DNA of 64,000 nucleotides from Pseudomonadales bacterium (lineage in GTDB: Bacteria > Pseudomonadota > Gammaproteobacteria > Pseudomonadales > Azotimanducaceae). The notes below the pieces were generated by a model. It was not told the origin of the DNA, made no database searches, and saw only the letters and a program-made list of their open reading frames with translations. Shown piece by piece: positions 52,405-60,912 of this stretch; the stretch's first letter is position 1, and each line of letters opens with the position of its first letter. The translations under genes were made by a program, and so were the position numbers. The DNA is taken from positions 1-64,000 of the forward strand of contig JAJDTI010000174.1 in NCBI GenBank assembly GCA_022827245.1, in the 5' to 3' direction.

Positions 52405-52614
52405 ATGACCAAGCGGACCATGACCCTCAACCTCACTGCGCCGGAAATGGATGCCTTGGCGGCCTTGTCTACGAAGAAGCAGCTCAGTAAGACAGCCTTA
52501 CTGCGTCAGGCGCTCAGGATGTATCGGGAAATAGATGCACGTCTTGAGAGCGGCAACAGGCTCCTTATCGAGGACGAACAGTCCAAGAGCCGGGCGGAGC
52601 TGATGATTCTCTAG
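52405..52614 (+). CDS. Ribbon-helix-helix regulator divergent from CBASS
   Basis: 69 aa. KRTMTLNLTAPEMDALAALS followed by KKQLSKTALLRQALRMYREI is a classic RHH (CopG-like) pattern: a beta strand for DNA contact, helix, turn, helix. The acidic tail (LLIEDEQSKSRAELMIL) is unassigned. ATG 52405 was chosen because it puts the strand at the N-terminus. Divergent placement and the operator next to it suggest it represses capV and itself. Confidence 0.82.
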   Translation: MTKRTMTLNLTAPEMDALAALSTKKQLSKTALLRQALRMYREIDARLESGNRLLIEDEQSKSRAELMIL

Positions 52615-53153
52615 AACCCGCGTATCGGCCATCGCCTTGGACACCCCGGAACGGGAACCGTTGGCCGGGAGTTCGCTCCTCTTCGCCGCCCGAGAGCTTC
52701 CGTCGAACTGTCGCGGTGGCTCGATACGCGGATGCCGGTCGTCGCCCAGTGCAGTGGGCGGAGGCGAACCGGGAGGGCGCGGTGGAGCGCTCGCTCACGG
52801 GAGCGACGGTTCCGCCGTCAGCGGTGAGTGCGGCGTTGGGCAGCGACGATCGGAACTTCTCGCCGCGTAACGACAACTAGAACTATCGGTTCGGGCGTCG
52901 GATCTGGACGGCTAAAAGCGGCCGTCGCGGACAGGCGGGGAGGGATGCCCACGGATCGGCGAATGAGGTTGCTGATGTCGGTCTCCGGCCCTGCCCCGTG
53001 GCCATCCGGCGGTGCGACGTTCCACGGAAAAGCGGAGTGTCCCGAGAGGACTGCACCCTGGATGCGCTTGACCGGGCACATCGCACGCTCCGCGCGGACC
53101 TTGCGGTGGCCGCTTTTGCCATTGTGGTGCGCCGATTGGATGGCGCCACGCCG
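52615..53153. other. Gene-free interval, nothing recognised
   Basis: This 539-base stretch lies between the RHH gene and the Sel1 remnant. Several short open frames exist on both strands but none has a ribosome site or recognisable product; the composition is less ordered than in the core genes. It may be eroded coding sequence. Confidence 0.6.
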
Positions 53154-53734
53154 ATGACCGAGGTGGAGGAACTGCAGCGTGCAGCCCAAAAGGGGACGCC
53201 AACGCCCAGTTCCACTTGGCCGTCAGGTTCGACGAAGGCCAGGGAGTCCCGCAGGGCTACGCCGAGGCGCCCGCGTGGTTTCGCTGGGCGGCCGAACAGG
53301 GCACGGCTCGCGCCCAGTTCAACTTGGGTCTCATGTCCTCGGAGGGTGATGGGGTGCCGCAGGACGCTGGGCAAGCGGCCTCCTGGTACCGCCGGGCGAC
53401 GGAACAGGGACACGTCCGCACCCAGTATGCCTTGGGCGTCATGCACGCCGAGGGTGTGGGTGTGCCGCAGGACGCAGCTCAGGCATACGCTTGGCTGAAT
53501 GTCGCGGCGGCCTGCGGCGACAGGGATGCGGAGGGCGCCCTGGAGACCCTCGGCCAGAAGATGACCGAGGCACGGGTCGCCGGTGCGCTGGGCGCTGAGC
53601 CGAGACCTCGAGGCGCGGATTCCATGGTTGTGAAGGCTGTGACGCGGGCACGCTGGTGCCGGCGCGCGGCGGTTCACCTAGCAGCGCTCGCACCCCCGCG
53701 GTCCCGGCACGGCCGCTACCCAGCTCGGGATTAG
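53154..53734 (+). pseudogene. Sel1-repeat protein gene, frameshifted
   Basis: From ATG 53154 the frame reads MTEVEELQRAAQKG, then the Sel1 homology continues in another frame as ANAQFHLAVRFDEGQGVPQG. The break is at AAAAGGGG (53188-53195); restoring one base joins them. The second frame holds three Sel1-like repeats, for example AQFNLGLMSSEGDGVPQDAG and TQYALGVMHAEGVGVPQDAA, about 36 residues each. Sel1 repeats form helical protein-binding solenoids. Either a real frameshift or a homopolymer sequence error. Confidence 0.7.
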
Positions 53735-53752
53735 AACGTGCGGCGTCCTTAC

Positions 53753-54366
53753 TCAGCCTGCGGCACTCGCCGCGTGAAACCCCGGCCGTTCACGCAGGCG
53801 CGCGAAGTATGCGTCGCTGTTGGGATAGCCCTCGGGCACCATGCTGCGGTGGCTCGCGAGCGCCAGGGTGTAGCCGGTCATGATGTCGGCTATCCCGAAG
53901 GTGTTCGCGACGAGGTAATCGGTGTCGACGAGAGCGCCTTCGAGCGCGTCGAGACACAGGCGCATCTTCGCCCGGCAGTCCTCGATCACGAACGGCACGG
54001 TCCCGCCCTCCGGCGCGATACGGTGGTGATTGGCAAGCTCGCCAACCGGGCGCGCGAAGGTGGACTCCCCGAACCAGCACCACTGTCGGCAGCGCGCGCT
54101 GTCCGCCGTACCCGGCTCGGGCACGAGGTCCCCACCACCGCACCGCTCGACGAGGTAGTCCACCATGGCTCGGGACTCGAACATCGTGACGTCCCCGTCG
54201 GTCATCACCGGAACCTTGCCGGTCGGGCTGAGTGCACGCCATTCCGGTCTCGAGCGGAACTCGGGCGAGAAGTCGATGGGCTCGATCTTGTAAGGCAGCC
54301 CGCGCTCCTCGCAGAACCAGATGGGACGGACCCCACGGTGCCCTTGACGTGATAGATCTTCAGCAT
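53753..54366 (-). pseudogene. Glutathione S-transferase gene, frameshifted
   Basis: ATG at 54366 gives MLKIYHVKGT, then the frame is lost near 54331-54341 (ACCGTGGGG); the next frame reads VRPIWFCEERGLPYKIEPID and continues through SPTGKVPVMTDGDVTMFES (thioredoxin fold ending in the Glu-Ser glutathione contact) to a helical C-terminal domain ending at 53753. Adding one C restores a normal GST of about 204 residues. An annotator starting at 54208 would call only the C-terminal two thirds. Confidence 0.75.
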
Positions 54367-54597
54367 GAGGTCCTCTTGTCGGGCCGCAGGAGATGGGTGC
54401 GGGAGGCTAGCAGAGAGGACGACTCAACCCGAGTTGCCATGCGAAGGCCGGAGGATCTGTAGGCAGCGATGCGTCGAGGGGTTTCTGGCCAGCGCCCGGG
54501 TGCGCGAATCTCGCGCGCGCCGGCGGGGCAATGGGTCGCTGCGGTGGAGCATGGCCATGCTACAGTCCTTTTCGACGATTGCGAGGGAACGCGAGTC

Positions 54598-54801
54598 ATG
54601 GTGAGCACCACCGGTCCCACCCCACAAAGCGCGCCGACCCTGGGCAACGTGAACGAACGGCTCATCTGGGTCGAGTCTCAGCTGCAGCAAGTCGCAACCA
54701 AGGCTTGGGTTCTTGGCGGCGTCATCGGGGGGATGGTCGCGGCGGGTAGTTTTGCGACGGGAATCGCATTCGTCGTCGTACGACTAATGGCGCCAGTGTG
54801 A
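54598..54801 (+). CDS. Small membrane protein, 67 aa
   Basis: Polar N-terminus with a short amphipathic helix (NVNERLIWVESQLQQVATK) followed by one membrane helix (WVLGGVIGGMVAAGSFATGI onward). The arrangement resembles small XhlA/holin-accessory-like proteins, but no assignment is made. ATG at 54598 follows GCGAGGGAAC, a possible ribosome site. Confidence 0.5.
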   Translation: MVSTTGPTPQSAPTLGNVNERLIWVESQLQQVATKAWVLGGVIGGMVAAGSFATGIAFVVVRLMAPV

Positions 54802-54980
54802 CGAAGACCGGTCGTTGCGCCCGCGCCCCCTAACCGGAAGCGCGGCCGAGTAGCGATCCTAGCCGCGGACATCGAGATGGCCAAGGACCGTAAGGGGCGA
54901 CGCTTGTCTTGCCCGTGCCGGAGTCGTTCGAGCGCAAGGGGCCGGACAAGGCCGGTCCGAGTCATGGCTGAATTTGAGAC

Positions 54981-55005
54981 GGGACGGGACAAGCCCGTCC
55001 CCTAC
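54981..55005 (-). repeat. GTAGGGG palindromic element, copy 5
   Basis: On the minus strand GTAGGGGACGGGC then TTGTCCCGTCCC. It stands between two genes on the plus strand, just before the SdiA-regulated domain gene, and is not attached to a stop codon. Confidence 0.75.
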
Positions 55006-55025
55006 AAGGCTGCCAGGGAGCCCAC

Positions 55026-55958
55026 GTGACCTCACAACGACAGAGCAAGAACCGTCGCACCGTGGTCGCCGTAGCGATCGCATTCGCGTTGGTCATCGGC
55101 ATCCTGCTGATGCTGACCAACACCTCTCTCGGCGCATACATCCTCCTCGACTACCTCGCCGATGACGACAGCGGCCTCGTCGCGGATCCCAGGGCTGGAC
55201 CGCTCGAGCTCTCGGAGTTCGTCACCGCCGTGGAGGCGGCCCCCGCGATGCCGCCTGAGATCGACCAGCCCTCCGGCATCGCTTACCTCGAAGCCGACGG
55301 CGCCTTCGCCATCGTCACCGACCAGGCCGAGCTCTTCGTCGTGAGCGACGACTTCACGACGGTCCGCTCCAACACGGCGGTGCTGGGCGGGCTGCTGGTG
55401 ACGCGCCAGGGGCGCATGGAGGCCGTCGTGGGCATCGACGGGCAGCGGGTCGCGGTGACCGGCGAGATCGGGGATCGCATCGACATCTGGCGCAAGGGCG
55501 CCGAGCCGGGGTTCTCGCTGGAGACGTCGATCGACCTGTCCAGCTTGGCCGGCGGGGGCGATGTCGAGGTCGAGGGCATCGCCCACAACGCGCAGACCGG
55601 GGAGTTCTACCTCAGTTCCGACGAGACGCTGGCGATCGCCGTCATCGACGCGACCGGGCGGCTGCTCCGGGAACTGACGTTCGAGGACGACCTGCGGGGA
55701 CAGCTCAAGCCCGGCCGTTCACTGTCCGAATACCAGCTGTCGGGTTTGGACTACGCGGACGGACTGCTGTACGCGGTCAGCGAGCCTTACAACACGCTGT
55801 TCGTCATCGACCCCGAGCAAGGCCTGGTGCGCACGCTGGGCATCGAGAACGGCGGACCGATCTCGGCCATCGCCGTGCGGGACGGCACCGCGTATCTGCC
55901 GCTCGATCACAACTGGGTCGATCCCCGGCCGCCGCTGCTGGCGGTGACGTTGGATTGA
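55026..55958 (+). CDS. SdiA-regulated domain protein, membrane-anchored beta-propeller
   Basis: 310 aa. A single N-terminal helix (VVAVAIAFALVIGILLML) anchors an exported domain. QPSGIAYLEADGAFAIVTDQ, VEVEGIAHNAQTGEFYLSSD and LSGLDYADGLLYAVSEPYN are the repeated blades of the SdiA-regulated family, whose function is not established. GTG start at 55026 with GGGAGCC shortly upstream. Confidence 0.78.
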   Translation: MTSQRQSKNRRTVVAVAIAFALVIGILLMLTNTSLGAYILLDYLADDDSGLVADPRAGPLELSEFVTAVEAAPAMPPEIDQPSGIAYLEADGAFAIVTDQAELFVVSDDFTTVRSNTAVLGGLLVTRQGRMEAVVGIDGQRVAVTGEIGDRIDIWRKGAEPGFSLETSIDLSSLAGGGDVEVEGIAHNAQTGEFYLSSDETLAIAVIDATGRLLRELTFEDDLRGQLKPGRSLSEYQLSGLDYADGLLYAVSEPYNTLFVIDPEQGLVRTLGIENGGPISAIAVRDGTAYLPLDHNWVDPRPPLLAVTLD

Positions 55959-56019
55959 TCGAGGGCACGACGAACCTTCGGTTCGCGCCCTCGGACGGCG
56001 CGTAGCGCCGTTCCGGGAC

Positions 56020-58251
56020 TCAGGCGACGCGCTTGGCTGCGCGGGCTTTCTCCTTGGCCGCCTCCAATCGCTCGATCGCTAACGAGGGCCGCTCGGCCTT
56101 GCTGATCCGGCCGGCGAACCCCTTGAAGTGGGGGACGCCTTGCTCCGTATCCAGGAATTCGTCGTCATCCGAGCAGAGCACGGCGTCACTGGAAATGAAG
56201 GCGCCGGAGAGGCTGTCCTGGCCACGGAGTTCCGGGTACCACCAGCCGTGGGGCACGCGCAGGTGCCCTTCCTTCATGCTCGCCTGCACGGACAGCTCGG
56301 CGGTGACCTGGCCGGTTGCGGTTTCGAGCCGGACCCAGTCCCCATCCTTCAAGTCCTCGCGCCTTGCGTCCTCGGGATGCAGGAAGATCCTGGGGATCGG
56401 GGAGCGCTGGCGCAGCACCTCGATGTTGCGCTGGCCGGTCTGGAAGAACGCATCCTCGCGAACGCCGGTGAACACGCGATACGGATATTCCTCGCTGGGC
56501 GCGGGCGCCGCGCGGTAGTAGGGCAGCGGATCGAAGCCCAGGTCGTCCAGCACGCTGGAAAAGAGCTCCACCTTGCCGCTGGGCGTCGCGAATCCGGTGC
56601 GTCGGTACTTGTGGAATTCCGGTGGCGGCGCTTCCATGTAGCCCGACTGCTCGAATTCGGCGAAGGTGCGGCCCGAGCGCGACAGCCGGTAGTCGAGCAT
56701 GTCCTGCGGGCTCGCCCAGGGAAACTCGTTGCCGAAGCCGAAGCGCACCGCCAGGTCGCGCCAGAACTGGAAGGTGCTCGAAGCCTCCTCCGGCGCATCG
56801 ACCACCTTCTGGGACAAGGTCAACCGCGTGCTCCAGCTCCAGCCATCGGCGATGTGGTTGCGCTCGGTGAACACGTCTCCCGGCAGCACGTAGTCGGCCA
56901 GCATGGCGGTCGGCGTCATGAACAGCTCGTGGGCGACGATCAACTCCTGGTTCATCAGCCCCTGGTGGATCTGGTGCTGGTTGGCATAGCTCAGGAGGGT
57001 GTTGTTGCCCAGCGTAATGAACGCCTTGACCGGGTAGGGCTCCCCCGTCGCCATGGCCCGGAACACATGGGTGGGGTTGGCCATCTGGCAGCCCATGACG
57101 ATGTCCGCGTAGGGGAAGCCCCAGACCTTTTCCGTGGGCCCTTTCAGCATTTCGGCGACGCGGTAGGTGAACACCGGATGGTCGTCGTAGCCGAGCTGCT
57201 TGGCCTTCTGCTCGTCGGCCAGGGCCTCGTGCAGGCCGATTTCGGACTCCGGGATGTAGTCCGGGTTGAATCCGCCCAGGGTTTCGCCGCCCACGGCATC
57301 CAGGTTGCCGGTGACCGCGCGCAGGATCGAGTGCAGGCGGATAGCCGAGGTGGATGAAACCTGCTGGTCGGTGATCGGCGTCCAGGGAATCACCGCGCCC
57401 GCGGACGTGGCATAGAGGCGGGCGGCCTCGGCAATCAGCTCGCGGTCGACGCCCGTGATGGCTTCGACGCGCTCCAGCGGATACTCGTCTACCCGTTCGC
57501 GCAGTTGGTCGAAGCCAACGCAGTGGTCCTGGACGAACTCCTTGTCGTACAACCCTTCATCGAAGATGACCTTCAACCAGCCGAGGCACATGGCGGCGTC
57601 CGTGCCCGCCCGAAGGCGCAGGTGCAGGTCGGCGGTCTCCGCCTGGTCCGACACGCGCGGGTCCAGCACGATCAGCTTGGCGCCCTGTGCCCGCGCGGCG
57701 TTGATGGCGTTGTAGATCGGCGTCCAGGAGTGCTTGCGGGGGTTGTGGCCGAACAGCACGATGCACTTGGTGTTCTCGTAGTCCGGCTGGGGAAACCAGC
57801 CGTAGGTGAGCCGGTTGACGGCCGCCGTGTTGCCCGCGCACAGCGCCACGCCGCTGATCCAGTTGGGCGAGCCCAGCAGGTTCATGAAGCGCCGGTCCGT
57901 GGCGTGGGTGGATTGGGTGTTCCAGCCCGACGTGGACACCGCCAGCGCCTCGGGGCCGTACCGGTCCACCACCTGCTTGAGCCGCGCCGCGATTTCATCC
58001 ATCGCCTGCTCGTAGGGAATCTCCTCCCACCGGTCCTCCCCGCGATCGCCAACGCGCTTGAGAGGGACTCGAATGCGGTCCTTGTGGTTGTGGATGTGCG
58101 GCGCGGCGACCCCCTTGAAGCAGATGTTCCGGGCCAGCATGGGGTTGTCGTGGGCCAGCACCCGGCTCACCTTGCCGTCCTCGGCTTCGGTGCGTAGCTG
58201 ACAGCCGATGTCGCAGATGGTGCAGACGGAGTACTTGGTTTCCTTGGACAT
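56020..58251 (-). CDS. Molybdopterin-dependent oxidoreductase (formate dehydrogenase-like)
   Basis: 743 aa, the bis-MGD family of DMSO reductase type. An N-terminal [4Fe-4S] motif is clear: CTICDIGC (Cys10, 13, 17) and NICFKG (Cys44). The presumed metal ligand lies in ISGVALCAGNTAAVNRLTYG. C-terminal molydopterin-binding barrel (RIFLHPEDARREDLKDGDWV, LRVPHGWWYPE). There is no Tat signal, so it acts in the cytoplasm. No iron-sulfur or membrane partner subunits lie nearby, so electron acceptor and substrate are unknown. Confidence 0.85.
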   Translation of the reverse strand: MSKETKYSVCTICDIGCQLRTEAEDGKVSRVLAHDNPMLARNICFKGVAAPHIHNHKDRIRVPLKRVGDRGEDRWEEIPYEQAMDEIAARLKQVVDRYGPEALAVSTSGWNTQSTHATDRRFMNLLGSPNWISGVALCAGNTAAVNRLTYGWFPQPDYENTKCIVLFGHNPRKHSWTPIYNAINAARAQGAKLIVLDPRVSDQAETADLHLRLRAGTDAAMCLGWLKVIFDEGLYDKEFVQDHCVGFDQLRERVDEYPLERVEAITGVDRELIAEAARLYATSAGAVIPWTPITDQQVSSTSAIRLHSILRAVTGNLDAVGGETLGGFNPDYIPESEIGLHEALADEQKAKQLGYDDHPVFTYRVAEMLKGPTEKVWGFPYADIVMGCQMANPTHVFRAMATGEPYPVKAFITLGNNTLLSYANQHQIHQGLMNQELIVAHELFMTPTAMLADYVLPGDVFTERNHIADGWSWSTRLTLSQKVVDAPEEASSTFQFWRDLAVRFGFGNEFPWASPQDMLDYRLSRSGRTFAEFEQSGYMEAPPPEFHKYRRTGFATPSGKVELFSSVLDDLGFDPLPYYRAAPAPSEEYPYRVFTGVREDAFFQTGQRNIEVLRQRSPIPRIFLHPEDARREDLKDGDWVRLETATGQVTAELSVQASMKEGHLRVPHGWWYPELRGQDSLSGAFISSDAVLCSDDDEFLDTEQGVPHFKGFAGRISKAERPSLAIERLEAAKEKARAAKRVA

Positions 58252-58368
58252 GGGTAGCGCCTGGATTGCGTGCGTTTCGACGTCGGATGGTATCGCAGTG
58301 CCGGGCTTGGCGAGCGGTTGGGAGCCGCCGGTTGGAAAAACCCGCGGCCTCGCCCGTGGCGACGCGCG

Positions 58369-59247
58369 TCAGCGGCCGCGGATCTTGCAGGCCAGGGCCT
58401 CTTCGTGGTGCCGGATCGTTGCGTAGATCTCCTCGGTATCGAAGCCGAGGCCGATAAACCGATCCAGCAACTCGCCTGACGTCTTGGCCATCGGTGTCTC
58501 GACTCCCAGCTCTTCCGCCAGGTCCAGCGCAAGCTGCAGGTCCTTCCTGACGAGCTGCAGGTCGAACGTCGGCGTGAGCCGGTCCTTGAGGATTGCTGCG
58601 GTGCCGCTGCGCCAGACCGCCGTGTTGCCGCTCGAGTTGCTGACGACATCGCGCAGCAGGTTGGGATCGATACCCGCCTTCGTGCCGAGCGCCAGGCCTT
58701 CGACCAGGGACCACATGCTGGTGAACGCCATCATGTTGTTGACGAGCTTGGCGGTCTGTCCGGAGCCCGCCTCGCCCATGTGATAGACGTTCGCGCCGAT
58801 GTCGTCGAACAGGCTTCGCACGCGTTCGAACACAGCGGGTTCGCCCCCGACGATTACCGAGAGCGTACCGTCCCGGGCGCCGCGCAGACCGCCGCTGACC
58901 GGCGCGTCCAGGAAGGCGAGGTCCCGTTCCGCGGCTTGCCCGGCGAGCGTGCGCGACAGCGACGGCGGGCTGGTCGAGAGGTCGATCAGCACGCTGCCCC
59001 GTGGCATCGCGGACAGCGCTTCCGCCGCGACCGTCTCCACGGCTGCGGCGTTGGGCAGGGACATCATCACGACGTCGGCGCGGTTGGCAGCCGCGGTCAC
59101 GGAGTCCGCTGCGACGGCGCCGGCGTCCGCAAGCGGTGCGATGCGGGTGGCGTCGATGTCGAAGACGGAGAGCGCGCGGCCGGCCGCGAGCAGGTTGGCG
59201 GCCATGCCTCCGCCCATGATTCCTGTGCCGATGAACCCGATTTGCAT
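58369..59247 (-). CDS. Beta-hydroxyacid dehydrogenase (3-hydroxyisobutyrate / tartronate semialdehyde reductase family)
   Basis: 292 aa from ATG 59247. NAD(P) site MQIGFIGTGIMGGGMAANLL, substrate loop DAPVSGGLRGARDGTLSVI and the catalytic Lys in GSGQTAKLVNNMM are all present. The exact substrate cannot be fixed. It is 117 bases upstream of the molybdoenzyme on the same strand, so they may share a transcript and act on related organic acids (inference). Confidence 0.9.
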   Translation of the reverse strand: MQIGFIGTGIMGGGMAANLLAAGRALSVFDIDATRIAPLADAGAVAADSVTAAANRADVVMMSLPNAAAVETVAAEALSAMPRGSVLIDLSTSPPSLSRTLAGQAAERDLAFLDAPVSGGLRGARDGTLSVIVGGEPAVFERVRSLFDDIGANVYHMGEAGSGQTAKLVNNMMAFTSMWSLVEGLALGTKAGIDPNLLRDVVSNSSGNTAVWRSGTAAILKDRLTPTFDLQLVRKDLQLALDLAEELGVETPMAKTSGELLDRFIGLGFDTEEIYATIRHHEEALACKIRGR

Positions 59248-59362
59248 TGCCACGCCTCCGTCACAGGCCACGTTTGGTCAGGCTTCCGGTCAGTATGAGG
59301 CCTCAAGCGTCGGCCGTCCCTGGCTGCTGGCCGTCGGCGACAAGTCGGATCGGAGCAAGCGC

Positions 59363-59391
59363 TTGGCGTTACGTACCCCATTGGGTTATGT
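59363..59391 (+). promoter_or_regulatory. Candidate promoter of the NadS-like gene
   Basis: TTGGCG (59363-59368), 17-base spacer, TTATGT (59386-59391), about 63 bases before the ATG at 59454. Confidence 0.4.
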
Positions 59392-59453
59392 TAGGCGCCC
59401 TTGATGCAGACACTGAACCCCTCGCCGGTGACGAGCTTCCCGGCACAGGAGAC

Positions 59454-59738
59454 ATGATGAGTACTTTCGGAAAGGAACTGGTCGAGTCGCTCGGGGAAGC
59501 GTTGGCCCATGCAAAGGGCGAAGGCCCCGCGATCGTACATACCCCCGTGACACCGCGGGAGGTCCGCCTGCAAGCCAAACTGACGCAGGCGCAGATGGCG
59601 CCCCTGATGGGGATGAGCCTGTCGGGCTATCGCAAGTGGGAGCAAGGCGCCCGCAACGTCAGCGGCCCGGCGGAGACGCTGCTCCGGGTGATCCAGAAAG
59701 AGCCCGAGGCGGTCCGTCGGGCGCTGTTGTCGGGATAG
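59454..59738 (+). CDS. XRE-family regulator, NadS/HigA antitoxin-like
   Basis: 94 aa. N-terminal MSTFGKELVESLGEALAHAK then the HTH: VTPREVRLQAKLTQAQMAPL, MGMSLSGYRKWEQGARNVSG, and a Pro-Glu-rich end. This is the pattern of NadS-like antitoxins, whose RelE/HigB-type toxin normally sits directly upstream. Here 59250-59453 contains no toxin frame, so it is a solitary antitoxin or plain regulator. An in-frame ATG at about 59391 would add 21 residues without HTH character. Confidence 0.8.
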   Translation: MMSTFGKELVESLGEALAHAKGEGPAIVHTPVTPREVRLQAKLTQAQMAPLMGMSLSGYRKWEQGARNVSGPAETLLRVIQKEPEAVRRALLSG

Positions 59739-59791
59739 TCCGAGGGCCTGCGGGCTTCCTGACCGCGCCGGGACGTGTGTGCATCCGGGAC

Positions 59792-59816
59792 GGGACGGGA
59801 CGAGCCCGTCCCCTAC
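59792..59816 (-). repeat. GTAGGGG palindromic element, copy 6
   Basis: On the minus strand GTAGGGGACGGGC then TCGTCCCGTCCC, nearly identical to copy 5. The TAG (59815-59813) is the stop codon of the alpha/beta hydrolase gene. Confidence 0.8.
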
Positions 59817-60874
59817 AGGCTCCCCGCAAACCCTACAATCGACCGAACCGTCTCCCGGTGCACCTCGGGGATGATGTCCGGCATCCCGATGTCGCCGCCG
59901 TGGGTCGTGCCGTGCACGGTGCGCGCGACCGCGGAGACGCCTGCCGCGAGCAGCTTGCGATAGTACGCCAGGCCTTCATCGCGCAGCGGATCGAGTTCGT
60001 TGACGGAAATGACGTGCGGCGGCAGCCCTTCGAGGTCCGACGCTTCTGCCGCGAGCGGCCATGCGAGCGGGTTGGCGTCGTTCGAGCGTTCGGGATCGTA
60101 CGCGGTCATCAGGCGGTCCATCTGCTGACATCCCAGGATGTACGTGTCGTTCTCGACGAGAGACGGGAGTTCGCTCGGCGGGTTCGCATAGGCGCCCGAG
60201 ATGTAGGGGCACAGGGCGTAGATCCCGTCGATTTCGTCCACCCAGCCTTCCTGCCTGGCCTTCAGTCCGGTCGCGAGGCACAGGTTCCCGCCGCCGCTTT
60301 CCCCGGAGACCGTGATGGTCGAGATGCCGAGCGCGTCCCGGTTCGCATGTGTCCATCGCGCGCCCGCCGCGCAGTCGTTCAGCCCCGCGGGGAAGGGATG
60401 CGGGCCCAGCTTGCCGCCGCCGTTCCTGAACTCCACGCCGACCACGACGAGGCCCTCGGCGGCGAGCGTGTTCCGCCAGCGCGTCGTGTCGGGGTCGGCT
60501 GCCGTCAGGATGACCATCCCGCCGCCGTGCAGGTTCACGAGACCGGGTAGCGGGCCATCCACCCCCTTCGGCCGGTGGATGTAGAGGGTGATGTCGTTGC
60601 CGTCCGGCCCCTGGATCGTCTCGGTCGACTGCTCGACGTGATCGAAGTTCGGCATCACTTCGAGTTGCAGTGGGTGGGTCTCGTCCACCGCGTCCTCGAG
60701 GCCCGCGCAGTAGGCGAGACAGTCCTCGTACGAGGCGTCGGCGGGAGGCACCGCAACTTCAGGCGCGTACTCCTGCATCGACACGGCCACGATACGCGGA
60801 TCGCAGCGTCCGTCGGTTTCGACCGTGGCGTCCGGGTTGCCGAGTCGCCCCGGTAGGTGGAGGTCTGTGGACAT
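59813..60874 (-). CDS. Alpha/beta hydrolase, hormone-sensitive lipase-like
   Basis: 353 aa from ATG 60874. Oxyanion motif LVNLHGGGMVIL, nucleophile elbow TVSGESGGGNLCL, catalytic Asp region SVNELDPLRDEGL and His in VHGTTHGGD give a complete esterase site of the hormone-sensitive lipase family. No signal peptide, so cytoplasmic. Its stop codon is supplied by repeat copy 6. Confidence 0.88.
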   Translation of the reverse strand: MSTDLHLPGRLGNPDATVETDGRCDPRIVAVSMQEYAPEVAVPPADASYEDCLAYCAGLEDAVDETHPLQLEVMPNFDHVEQSTETIQGPDGNDITLYIHRPKGVDGPLPGLVNLHGGGMVILTAADPDTTRWRNTLAAEGLVVVGVEFRNGGGKLGPHPFPAGLNDCAAGARWTHANRDALGISTITVSGESGGGNLCLATGLKARQEGWVDEIDGIYALCPYISGAYANPPSELPSLVENDTYILGCQQMDRLMTAYDPERSNDANPLAWPLAAEASDLEGLPPHVISVNELDPLRDEGLAYYRKLLAAGVSAVARTVHGTTHGGDIGMPDIIPEVHRETVRSIVGFAGSL

Positions 60875-60912
60875 GGTTTGCTCCCAGGTGGTGGATGTGG
60901 CGCCGCAGGTCT

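Noticed and set aside
59250-59453. A RelE/HigB toxin upstream of the NadS-like gene
   Set aside because: No frame in this interval shows toxin motifs or adequate length.
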